From: CAMYLR01 sp039590215
Lineage (GTDB): Bacteria; Gemmatimonadota; Gemmatimonadetes; JACCXV01; JAHWKZ01
Reading direction: 5' to 3'
Assembly (NCBI GenBank): GCA_039590215.1
Contig: JBDHFX010000081.1
Coordinates: 1-6,967 of the forward strand
DNA: 6,967 nucleotides
The translations under genes and the position numbers were made by a program. Below, one piece after another: positions 1 to 6,804 of this stretch. The notes below the pieces were generated by a model. The model worked only from the letters and a program-made list of their open reading frames with translations. It was not told the DNA's origin and searched no databases. Position 1 is the first letter of the stretch, and each line of letters begins with the position of its first letter.

Positions 1-282
1 AGTGAGCTTCTTCATCTCTTCACTCGCCATCTCGCTGGCCCTCCGCGTGGCTTCGTTTACCGCCGCCACGATCAAGTCCTCCAGCATCTCCACGTCATCC
101 CGATCCACCGCACTTGGGTCGATTGCGATCGAGATGAGCTCCTGTCGCCCGTTGACGACGGCAACCACCATCCCACCACCCGAAGACGCCTCGATGCGGC
201 GCTTTCCCAGTTCGGTCTGTATTTCCGATACCTGGCTCTGAATTTTCTGAGCCTGCTTCAAGAGGTTCCCGAGATTGTTCAT
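1..282 (-). CDS. ybaB: YbaB/EbfC-family nucleoid-associated protein (3' end cut by window edge)
   Basis: Ninety-four codons are visible, beginning MNNLGNLLKQAQKIQSQ and running open to base 1; about ten C-terminal residues are probably missing. The family forms small dimeric DNA-binding proteins associated with the nucleoid. Visible family features are an N-terminal amphipathic, Gln-rich helix (residues 4-30), the central GGGMV turn (36-40) followed by a short beta region, the IDPSAVD motif (54-60), and a C-terminal helix rich in Glu, Ala and Met. The start is ATG at 282, preceded by AAAGGAG at about 15 nt; an in-frame TTG at 285 directly before it would give a better-placed ribosome site. 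It lies 28 nt after dnaX, and the dnaX-ybaB pair is a widely conserved order normally followed by recR, so co-transcription with dnaX is likely. Its exact cellular role in this organism is inferred from the family only. Confidence 0.93.
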   Translation of the reverse strand, partial: MNNLGNLLKQAQKIQSQVSEIQTELGKRRIEASSGGGMVVAVVNGRQELISIAIDPSAVDRDDVEMLEDLIVAAVNEATRRASEMASEEMKKLT

Positions 283-310
283 CAACTATCGAGTGTTCTC
301 CTTTCGATCA

Positions 311-1954
311 CTATTGAGCTGGAGAGGACCGATGTACGCGAACGACACTGGCATCAAAAAGATCAACCGCCCGCTGCAACTTCGGGTCTCCCTTGAGCCG
401 CGATTCAATATCGCGGGCGGTGAGCTCGCGGCTGCTCGGTCGCTTTTTCTCGGTGGACTGCGCATCGGCTTCCGCGACCGCGGCTTCAGTCACCAAGACT
501 CGACCACCAAACTGCCACCGTTGGCCGAGGATCTCGACCAGCGGTTCGAGCATCCCACCTCGAGACAACTGCTCCAGGCGAAACTCCGCGTCAGTCGGGG
601 CGGCAAGCACGATCTCGTCCGGCGTGCATCGACTTGGAACCACCCCCTGCAGGAGCGCTGCGACCGTTGGTCGGCGCGCGTGAACAGCCTCCAGAACCTC
701 GTCCCACGCAGCCTGTAGGTGATCGAGCGTCAGTGACGCGCCACCGCTCGCCGGCTGAGCGTCTACACCGCCACCTTTTTGCTTGGCGGACCGCGTCTTG
801 GTCGTTTTACGCGCGCTCGGACGTCCACCCTTCTCGAGCGATCTTAAAACGAGGTCGAGGTCGACGCTGCGGTCTAACAACGCTAGGCGCACGAGCAACA
901 CCTCGAGCACCAAGGACTGCCGGCTCGATTTCCGAAACGGTTGTTCTTCCTCGGTCGCCAGCGTGAGCATGCGCAACAGATCTTCGGCCCCCAGCTCGTC
1001 AGCTGTCTCTTGATAGCGGGTGTACAACCGTTCGGGAACCTCGGCCAACGAACTGCCATCGCTGATGGCGAACAGCAGGCAATTCCGAAGATGCTCCAGC
1101 AGCCCGACGTAAAACTCCTCCAGATCGTACCCTTCACCTCGTAGTTGCCGCACGAAGCTCAAGGTCTGACCGGTATAGCCAGCGGTCAGTAGCTTCGTCA
1201 ATTCGAGGTAACGCTCTTCGTCCGGGATCCCGATCAGTCGATGGATCGCGTCGAGACTCACGTCGTTTCCGCCGAACGCCACCACCTGGTCAAGCAAAGA
1301 CAACGCGTCCCGCAAGCTGCCGTCGGCCTTCTTCGCGATTGCGAACGCCGCCTCTTCTTCGAGGCGGATCGTCTCGCGCTCGGCGATCCATACCAGTCGA
1401 TCGCGTATCTCGGCCAATGGGATCGGTCGAAAATCAAACCGCTGACAGCGGGAGAGGATCGTCGCCAAGATCCGGTGTGGCTCGGTAGTCGCAAGAACAA
1501 ATACCACGCCCGGTGGCGGCTCCTCGAGGGTCTTCAAAAAGGCGTTGAACGCATCCTTCGAGAGCTGGTGGACCTCGTCCACGATGTACACCTTGGAACG
1601 CCCCTGCGCGGGGGCGTACTTGACCGTCTCTCTTAGCTCTTTGATGTCGTCGATCCCGCGGTTGGACGCGGCATCGATCTCCATCACGTCGAGTGATCGA
1701 CCGGTCGCAATCGATACGCAATTGTCGCACTCACCGCATGGCTCGCCGCTGACACCACGATCACAGTTGAGCGCTCTGGCGAGAATGCGAGCGGTGGAGG
1801 TCTTCCCGCTCCCCCGCGGTCCGGCGAACAGATACGCCTGAGCGATCCGCTGTCCATCCAGCGCATTTCTCAGCGTACGCGTGACGTGATCCTGGCTGAT
1901 AACGTCCGCGAACGTCGTCGGACGGTACTTCAGCGCCAGCGGCTGATGGGACAT
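311..1954 (-). CDS. dnaX: DNA polymerase III subunit gamma/tau (clamp-loader ATPase)
   Basis: This is the clamp-loader ATPase of the replicative polymerase, which uses ATP to open and load the beta clamp in the cytoplasm. In the 547-residue product the AAA+ module shows the family N-terminus (LALKYRPTTFADVISQDHV), Walker A GPRGSGKT (45-52), a zinc module with Cys64, Cys73, Cys76 and Cys79, Walker B VYIVDEVH (122-129), sensor 1 LATTE (154-158) and the SRC arginine-finger motif (168-170). Residues up to about 370 form the collar region. A charged linker (about 375-410) and a tau-like C-terminal domain follow, shorter than the 643 residues of E. coli tau. I chose ATG 1954, where homology begins; a GTG at 2026 keeps the frame open but lies inside the SRP RNA. 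No good Shine-Dalgarno precedes 1954 (only AGAGAG, too far upstream). ybaB follows after 28 nt. A possible slippage site in the linker is described under findings. Confidence 0.97.
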   Translation of the reverse strand: MSHQPLALKYRPTTFADVISQDHVTRTLRNALDGQRIAQAYLFAGPRGSGKTSTARILARALNCDRGVSGEPCGECDNCVSIATGRSLDVMEIDAASNRGIDDIKELRETVKYAPAQGRSKVYIVDEVHQLSKDAFNAFLKTLEEPPPGVVFVLATTEPHRILATILSRCQRFDFRPIPLAEIRDRLVWIAERETIRLEEEAAFAIAKKADGSLRDALSLLDQVVAFGGNDVSLDAIHRLIGIPDEERYLELTKLLTAGYTGQTLSFVRQLRGEGYDLEEFYVGLLEHLRNCLLFAISDGSSLAEVPERLYTRYQETADELGAEDLLRMLTLATEEEQPFRKSSRQSLVLEVLLVRLALLDRSVDLDLVLRSLEKGGRPSARKTTKTRSAKQKGGGVDAQPASGGASLTLDHLQAAWDEVLEAVHARRPTVAALLQGVVPSRCTPDEIVLAAPTDAEFRLEQLSRGGMLEPLVEILGQRWQFGGRVLVTEAAVAEADAQSTEKKRPSSRELTARDIESRLKGDPKLQRAVDLFDASVVRVHRSSPAQ

Positions 1955-2009
1955 CGGGGCGGTCGTCGACTCTCTAGCTAGGTGGTCAGGGAACGTGCGA
2001 ACAAGCAGA

Positions 2010-2107
2010 TACCCCAGGCTGACCACAGCGACCCGAGCTTCTACGTACCGCTGCTACCTTCCGGTCCTGACGGGGTTGGTAGTATCGAGCCCTGTGAGCC
2101 TGGGGCA
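2010..2107 (-). ncRNA. ffs: Small bacterial signal recognition particle RNA (4.5S type)
   Basis: SRP RNA scaffolds the Ffh protein and targets ribosome-nascent chain complexes to the membrane receptor FtsY. On the minus strand the domain IV signature is clear: GUCAGG-ACC-GGAA-GG-UAGCAGC, with the GGAA tetraloop at 2062-2059 and the symmetric and asymmetric internal loops that bind Ffh. The hairpin closes outward in order: UACUACC with GGUA(C)GUA, GGGCU with AGCUC, CACAG with CUGUG, and a perfect terminal 9-bp helix CCCCAGGCU (2105-2097) with AGCCUGGGG (2020-2012). That gives a rod of about 95-100 nt with no Alu domain. The ends are set by the closing helix and by the predicted promoter, so they are good to a few bases. 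No U-tract terminator follows, so the 3' end may be made by processing of a transcript continuing into dnaX. Position just ahead of dnaX is a recurrent arrangement in bacteria. Confidence 0.95.
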
Positions 2108-2131
2108 ACGCCAAACCTACGCAGCCCCAGG
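2099..2131 (-). repeat. 8-bp inverted repeat spanning SRP promoter and SRP 5' strand
   Basis: Minus-strand CCTGGGGC (2131-2124) is the exact complement of GCCCCAGG (2106-2099), with a 17-nt loop containing the -10 element. The downstream arm is also the 5' strand of the terminal SRP helix, which normally pairs with the 3' arm near 2012-2020. No T-run follows, so this is not a typical intrinsic terminator. It would be transcribed in full only by read-through from the tad operon. Confidence 0.6.
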
Positions 2132-2142
2132 ACGGATTGCAA
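2114..2142 (-). promoter_or_regulatory. Predicted sigma-70-type promoter of the SRP RNA
   Basis: Minus-strand TTGCAA (2142-2137) and TAGGTT (2119-2114) are separated by exactly 17 nt and match housekeeping -35 and -10 elements reasonably well (TTG of -35; TA...T of -10). Transcription would begin about 7 nt downstream, at 2109-2106, which coincides with the independently inferred 5' end of the SRP RNA fold. The -35 begins only 9 nt after the stop codon of the upstream AAA+ gene, so the SRP RNA probably has its own strong promoter at the end of the tad operon. It may also drive dnaX and ybaB, since no terminator is seen before them. Confidence 0.65.
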
Positions 2143-2150
2143 CGCCCGCC

Positions 2151-3467
2151 CTACGTGAGGAAGTACGACTCGCACGCCTCCTGGAGCCTTCCATCCCCCA
2201 TCATCGGCTCACTCCGCTCGTATCGTGCAAGATCACAAAGGTGCAGCACGATGTCGCGCGGGTGACAGCCGCGGGGCGGGATGCCGTGACGATCGTAGTA
2301 GTCGTCGTAGATCGTCTCGACGCTGCCCGGGTCGAACTCGATCGACTTCTCCTCACAGCAACGCCGCAGGATCTGCGCGTACTCCTCCCTCGACGGGCTC
2401 CGCATGTTGATCTTGTAGTGGATCCGGCGCAGGAACGCTTCGTCAACCAGCTCGGAGGGCTCCAAGTTGGTCGAGAAGATGAGCAGGCAGTCGAACGGCA
2501 CTGGGAATGAGTGCCCGGTGTGGAGCGTGAGGAAGTCGGCCCGTTTTTCCAGCGGAACCATCCACCGGTTGAGGAGCTCGTCCGGACGCACCAGCTGCCG
2601 ACCCAAGTCATCGATGATCAACACACCACCGTTGGCCTTGAGTTGCAGCGGTGCCCGGTAGAATCGGGCATGCGGATCGAACCGAAGGTCCAGCTGCTCG
2701 AGGCTCAACTCCCCACCGGTGAAGACCACCGGTCGAGGCACATGGGCGAACCGGATGTCAAAGGTGGCCTCCTCCGCCAGCCAGCTGTCGGATTCGCTCT
2801 TTCTGATCTCCTCGCCAAGATCGAAATCTTGAACCGCGACGATGACGCGACCTTCGACTTCGATCGCGTACGGAGAGTAGATACTGCCCTTGATCATTTT
2901 GGAAATTGACTGGGCGACCTCGGTCTTGCCGTTGCCGGCATGGCCGTAGAGGAACATCGATCGGCCGGAGTTGATCGCCGGTCCCAGCTGCCTCAGGATC
3001 TCTGACCCCAAGACGAGGTGACTGAGGCCGGCGTCGATCTCCTCGGGCTCGATCGCGACGTCCAGCATCGACTGCCTCTGCACCCACTCGTGATACACCT
3101 TGAGCGGCACGGGCGCAGGACCGACGTAGTGGCTGGCTTGAAACAGTTCCCGCGCACGGTCACGACCGGCATTCGTGAGATCGAATACGTACCCAGCGCG
3201 GCTGTGACCACGGACACCAGAGACCTCGACCATGTGCCGCTGTTGGGCGTCGAACAACGCCTCGTCCAGCACCTCGAATGGGAGCCGGATGTACCCGGCG
3301 ATCTCGCGGCCGGTCCGCGCGCCCGCTACGTACACCGTCTTGAGGGCTAGCGCTGTGATCGTCTCCGGCGAAAGCCCGGTGTCGCGAATCGTACGCGGTA
3401 CGGGGGGGGCGTGCGATTCGGTCGCCGGTTGGCCGGATCCGGCCAAAACCTGCTCTTGCAGCGTCAT
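2151..3467 (-). CDS. AAA+ ATPase with N-terminal winged-helix-like domain, tad-operon associated
   Basis: I recognise the superfamily but not a named protein. The 438-residue product has a Pro-rich start (1-28), then a segment of about 80 residues (30-110) with the helix pattern and closing GYVFDLTNAGRDRARELF expected of a winged helix. A linker (111-145) precedes an AAA+ core: Walker A GHAGNGKT (175-182), Walker B GVLIIDDLG (281-289, Asp286-Asp287), sensor 1 LLIFSTN (328-334) and a probable arginine finger FLRRI (345-349). Walker A and B are about 104 residues apart, longer than usual, leaving room for a beta-rich insert at about 200-275. No signal peptide or membrane segment is visible. The start ATG 3467 has a strong AAAAGGAG site 6 nt upstream. 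It follows tadC by 22 nt, so it is probably made with the pilus motor as a remodelling or regulatory ATPase; this role is inferred from context. A C8 tract lies at codons 20-22. Confidence 0.9.
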   Translation of the reverse strand: MTLQEQVLAGSGQPATESHAPPVPRTIRDTGLSPETITALALKTVYVAGARTGREIAGYIRLPFEVLDEALFDAQQRHMVEVSGVRGHSRAGYVFDLTNAGRDRARELFQASHYVGPAPVPLKVYHEWVQRQSMLDVAIEPEEIDAGLSHLVLGSEILRQLGPAINSGRSMFLYGHAGNGKTEVAQSISKMIKGSIYSPYAIEVEGRVIVAVQDFDLGEEIRKSESDSWLAEEATFDIRFAHVPRPVVFTGGELSLEQLDLRFDPHARFYRAPLQLKANGGVLIIDDLGRQLVRPDELLNRWMVPLEKRADFLTLHTGHSFPVPFDCLLIFSTNLEPSELVDEAFLRRIHYKINMRSPSREEYAQILRRCCEEKSIEFDPGSVETIYDDYYDRHGIPPRGCHPRDIVLHLCDLARYERSEPMMGDGRLQEACESYFLT

Positions 3468-3489
3468 TGAGAACTCCTTTTCATGGGCG

Positions 3490-4419
3490 CTAAGTCAATC
3501 CCCCCATCTGACGAATGATATGGAGAACCGCTGGGGCCAGGATTACGACGAACATGGCCGGGAAAACGAAGAAAACCAGCGGAAAGACGAGCTTGATCGT
3601 CGTCTTTGCGGCCGCTTCTTCCGCACGTTGCCTGCGCTTTGTGCGCAGCGACTTGGAGTGCACGCGCAACGCACGTGCGATCGACGTACCGAAGCGGTCG
3701 GTCTGAATCAACATCGCGACCAACGAGCGAAGGTCCTCGTTGTCTGAGCGCTCGGCGAGGTTCCGCAACGCATCCTCGCGCGGAGTGCCAGTTTCCATCT
3801 CGATGTTGACGATTCTCAGCTCGTCGCTCAGGATCCTGCTGAGTTGCGTCAACTCCGAAGCCACGCGATCCATGGCCTGGTTGAGACCGAGACCCGCCTC
3901 GACACAGACGACCATCATGTCGAGCATGTCGGGCAGCGCGATCTGAATCTCAAAGGACCGCTTGCGCTTCCGTCGCGACACGATGGACTGAGGCAGGAGC
4001 CAGCCGAACGCCGCGAACACCAACATGCCAAAAAACGAGCCGAAAGCAGGCGCACCAGCGATCGTAGCCACCATGGTGGCGCCAAAAGCGAAGCCTGCGC
4101 TCAGCAGGATGCGCAACGTGTAGTACACGGCGACAGCGTTGGGGCTCCTGAAGCCCGCCCGCAACAGCGACAACTGGGTCTCGCTCACATCCGAGCGACG
4201 GCTAACGACCCGTTCGCCTAATGCTTGAGCGAGGGCCTCCAGTTGCTCACGCTTTTGTCGGTTTCTGCGTTGACGCCGCGGGGTCGATCGATCCCGTTGA
4301 TCGTCGATCGCCGCCAGTCGACGGCGTACCGTCCTCGGACGTCCGGGCACCACCACAGCAGCGGCAAACACCGCCATCGTAACGGCGGTCATGATGAGGG
4401 CTGCGATTACGTAGACCAT
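3490..4419 (-). CDS. tadC: Tad pilus inner-membrane platform protein TadC (T2SSF domain)
   Basis: TadC is the second of two paired platform proteins that sit in the inner membrane above the CpaF ATPase and help insert pilin into the growing fibre. In the 309-residue product I see an N-terminal membrane helix (2-24), a very basic cytoplasmic stretch (27-58), two adjacent membrane helices (about 100-121 and 124-146), a T2SSF/GspF-like cytoplasmic domain (about 163-275) with the family pattern LPDMLDMMVVCVEAGLGLNQA, and a last membrane helix (277-302). A longer open frame reaches ATG 4470, but that would overlap tadB by 44 nt. ATG 4419 lies 7 nt after the tadB stop, has AGAGGG just upstream and begins directly at the hydrophobic segment, so I take it. 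The assignment as TadC rather than TadB rests on being second in order and on this membrane layout. Confidence 0.92.
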   Translation of the reverse strand: MVYVIAALIMTAVTMAVFAAAVVVPGRPRTVRRRLAAIDDQRDRSTPRRQRRNRQKREQLEALAQALGERVVSRRSDVSETQLSLLRAGFRSPNAVAVYYTLRILLSAGFAFGATMVATIAGAPAFGSFFGMLVFAAFGWLLPQSIVSRRKRKRSFEIQIALPDMLDMMVVCVEAGLGLNQAMDRVASELTQLSRILSDELRIVNIEMETGTPREDALRNLAERSDNEDLRSLVAMLIQTDRFGTSIARALRVHSKSLRTKRRQRAEEAAAKTTIKLVFPLVFFVFPAMFVVILAPAVLHIIRQMGGLT

Positions 4420-4426
4420 ACGCCCT

Positions 4427-5410
4427 CTACACTCTGATATCCACGATCCGACGGATCGTGAAGAATCCAACGATCTGCATGACCGCAGCCATCGCGATCA
4501 GTACCCTGCCGATCGGTTCTTCGACGAGGATACTGATGTACTCACTGTTGAACGTGTAGATCACGAACGCGAGCGCGAGCGGAAGCACCGCCAGCAGGTA
4601 GCCGGTCAGTCTCCCCTGCGCGGTGTAGACGCGGACCTGACGCTCGATCACGAACCGCTCGCGGATCGTATCCGCCAATGTGTCGAGGATCTCCGCGAGG
4701 TTTCCGCCCACTTCACGCTGGATCAGCACCGCCGTAACGAAGATCTGGACGTCCACCAGATCGATCCGGTCGGCCAAACCGAACAGTGTTTCATCAAGCG
4801 GGAGCCCGAACTTCTGCTCCTCGAAAACACGACGAAACTCGCCGGCCACAGGCTCGCCCGTCTCCTCGGCGACCATCTGGAGGCCGGTCGAGAACGCGTG
4901 CCCGGCACGAATGGAGCGACCCAGCAGATCGATCGCATCGGGGAAGCGCTCCAGGAAGGCTGCCATGCGCTTGCGCTTCTTCCATCGAACGTAGAGGTAC
5001 GGCAGCGTTCCACCGAGCATGGCGGTACCAATCGCAACGAGTAGGAACTTGGTGAACAGCATCCCGGCGGCGCCAAATGCGACCGCCGCGCCGATGGTCA
5101 GGATCACGAACGTCCCGAAGTGCCACTTGAGCTCCGCCTGATCGAGCAGGATCTGGAGGTCGTAGATGTGCGGCAACCGCTCCGTAAACGACCCCAGCAA
5201 ACCGCCACGTCGGTCATCGGAACGCTTGAAGAGATCGTCGATCGTTTCGCCTCCCGAGCTCGTTCTGTCCGGATCCATCCGGCGCTTGATCTCCTGATGC
5301 CGGCTGCGCTCCCGTACCCACTCCCACAACAGCGCCGCCGCCAGCACCATCAGTGCGACCGCGACAAACGCCATCAGGACTGGGATCCACTGTCCTGGTT
5401 GAATCTCCAT
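4427..5410 (-). CDS. tadB: Tad pilus inner-membrane platform protein TadB (T2SSF domain)
   Basis: TadB forms the inner-membrane platform together with TadC and couples CpaF ATP hydrolysis to pilus assembly. The 327-residue product shows one N-terminal membrane helix (9-30), a polar cytoplasmic stretch (31-97), two adjacent helices (about 99-118 and 121-142) closed by basic KKRKR, a T2SSF domain (about 155-265) containing FPDAIDLLGRSIRAGHAFSTG and the VGGNLAEILDTLADTIRER segment, and two C-terminal helices (about 265-287 and 300-320). Length and layout fit TadB. The start ATG overlaps the cpaF stop by one base (TAATG), and GGAG lies 10 nt upstream, so translation is probably coupled to cpaF. 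The gene ends 7 nt before tadC. Nothing is broken or missing in it. Confidence 0.94.
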   Translation of the reverse strand: MEIQPGQWIPVLMAFVAVALMVLAAALLWEWVRERSRHQEIKRRMDPDRTSSGGETIDDLFKRSDDRRGGLLGSFTERLPHIYDLQILLDQAELKWHFGTFVILTIGAAVAFGAAGMLFTKFLLVAIGTAMLGGTLPYLYVRWKKRKRMAAFLERFPDAIDLLGRSIRAGHAFSTGLQMVAEETGEPVAGEFRRVFEEQKFGLPLDETLFGLADRIDLVDVQIFVTAVLIQREVGGNLAEILDTLADTIRERFVIERQVRVYTAQGRLTGYLLAVLPLALAFVIYTFNSEYISILVEEPIGRVLIAMAAVMQIVGFFTIRRIVDIRV

Positions 5411-6804
5411 TAGCGCATCGCTCCAGCAACGGGTTCGTAATCGACGTTCGAGAACAGCGTGACCGGCAGATCGATACCGGCCGTCTTCAATCGGTCGGTG
5501 AACCGCGGACGAATCCCGGTCGCGTGGAAGTGACCGATGACAATGCCGTCCTCGCTGATCCCCTCACGCTCGAACACGAAGATGTCCTGCATCGTGATCA
5601 CATCGCCCTCCATGCCCACCACCTCGGAGATCGACGATACGCGGCGCGTGCCGTCGGCCAGGCGACTGACCTGGATGATGACGTCGATTGCACTCGCGAT
5701 TTGCTGCCGCATCGCCTTCTCCGGCAGATTGAGGTTGGCCATTCCGATCATCGTCTCGAGACGACGCAGGCCGTCACGCGGGGCGTTGGCGTGGAGCGTG
5801 GTGAGTGATCCATCGTGACCGGTGTTCATAGCCTGCAACATGTCCACCGCCTCTGACCCACGGACCTCGCCGACGATGATCCGGTCGGGCCGCATACGCA
5901 GAGCGTTGATCACAAGCTGACGCGAAGCAACTTCACCCATGCCTTCTACGTTTGGCGGCCGCGTCTCCATCCGCACCACGTGTGGCTGGTCGAGCTGCAG
6001 CTCGGCGGAGTCCTCGATCGTGACAATTCGCTCGGTGACCGGAATCGACGACGACAGTACGTTTAGCAACGTCGTCTTGCCGGCCCCCGTGCCACCCGAG
6101 ATCAACACGTTGAGCCGCGCTTTGACGATCCCCTGGAGGAGCTCCAGCATCTGGGGTGTCACCGTTTCAAAACGCAGCAGGTCCTCGCCCGACAACGCGT
6201 CCTTCTTGAACTTACGGATCGACAAGTGGGGTCCGTCGATCGCCAGTGGGGGGATCACCGCGTTGACGCGCGAGCCATCGGCCAACCGGGCGTCGACCAT
6301 CGGGCTCGAGTCGTCGATCCGCCGACCGACCGCTGACACGATCCGGTCGATGACCTGCATCAGGTGGCGATCGTCCTTGAACCGCACGTCGGTCTTCTCG
6401 AGCCGCCCGTCGCGTTCTATGTACACCTGTTCATAGGTGTTGACGAGAATATCCGAGATCGTCGGATCGTTTACGAGTGGCTCAAGCGGGCCCAGCCCGA
6501 AGATCTCGTCGATGACCTGTTCGATCAGCGACTCCCGCTCGTCGTAGTTCAGCGGCGTGGATTCTTCATCCAGCAGGTCGTGGACGACCTTCCGGATCTC
6601 GACTACGACCTCGTCGCGCGCGTACGCCTCAAGATTCGAGAGGTTAAGTCGTTCCAACAACCGCCGGTGGATTCGGCTCTTGATCTCAAGCGCGTCACCC
6701 GTCTCTTCTTCGTGGCGAACGGGCAGGGTCTCCATTCCTCCAACCCCGTTCTGACCCTCGTGATCGAAGAGGGGGACGGCGTGCGGATCTTGCCGTCGGT
6801 TCAT
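5410..6804 (-). CDS. cpaF: Tad/Flp pilus assembly secretion ATPase CpaF (TadA)
   Basis: This is the hexameric VirB11/PilB-superfamily ATPase that drives assembly, and in some systems retraction, of the Tad pilus from the cytoplasmic face of the inner membrane. The 464-residue product has a disordered start (1-35), an N-terminal helical domain (about 40-200) and a RecA-like core: Walker A GGTGAGKT (237-244), Asp box TIEDSAELQL (262-271), Walker B RIIVGEVRG (308-316, catalytic Glu313) and His box GHDGSLTTLHAN (329-340). All key residues are present. The tail after about 400 is slightly extended and Gly/Asp-rich. GAGGG sits 5 nt before ATG 6804, and this ATG overlaps the upstream stop as ATGA, so I keep it over the internal Met24. 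The order cpaF-tadB-tadC is standard for tad loci. The protein is called CpaF in the Caulobacter scheme and TadA in the Aggregatibacter scheme. Confidence 0.97.
   Translation of the reverse strand: MNRRQDPHAVPLFDHEGQNGVGGMETLPVRHEEETGDALEIKSRIHRRLLERLNLSNLEAYARDEVVVEIRKVVHDLLDEESTPLNYDERESLIEQVIDEIFGLGPLEPLVNDPTISDILVNTYEQVYIERDGRLEKTDVRFKDDRHLMQVIDRIVSAVGRRIDDSSPMVDARLADGSRVNAVIPPLAIDGPHLSIRKFKKDALSGEDLLRFETVTPQMLELLQGIVKARLNVLISGGTGAGKTTLLNVLSSSIPVTERIVTIEDSAELQLDQPHVVRMETRPPNVEGMGEVASRQLVINALRMRPDRIIVGEVRGSEAVDMLQAMNTGHDGSLTTLHANAPRDGLRRLETMIGMANLNLPEKAMRQQIASAIDVIIQVSRLADGTRRVSSISEVVGMEGDVITMQDIFVFEREGISEDGIVIGHFHATGIRPRFTDRLKTAGIDLPVTLFSNVDYEPVAGAMR

Noticed and set aside
275..718. Long plus-strand open frames opposite dnaX, cpaF, tadC and ybaB
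   Set aside because: They are mirror images of strongly supported minus-strand genes, are rich in Arg and Ser as expected of GC-rich antisense frames, and resemble no protein family I know.
1955..2026. 24-codon N-terminal extension of DnaX from GTG 2026
   Set aside because: The start lies inside the SRP RNA, the added residues do not look like any DnaX N-terminus, and family similarity begins at ATG 1954.
2099..2131. Intrinsic terminator for the tad operon
   Set aside because: The hairpin has a long 17-nt loop and no T-run after it, and its loop contains the -10 element of the SRP promoter.
3464..3484. Six-codon minus-strand leader ORF (MKRSSQ) ending over the AAA+ start codon
   Set aside because: It merely reads through the ribosome-binding site, has no ribosome site of its own and no sign of selection; chance is the simplest explanation.
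4284..4312. Cluster of four GATC sites in about 25 bases
   Set aside because: It falls in codons for the Asp-, Arg- and Ile-rich part of TadC in a genome where CGATCG words are common throughout the window; there are no DnaA boxes or AT-rich region to suggest an origin.
4420..4470. 17-codon N-terminal extension of TadC from ATG 4470
   Set aside because: It would overlap the end of tadB by 44 nt and add a polar stretch before the first membrane helix; ATG 4419 has a ribosome site and is 7 nt after tadB.
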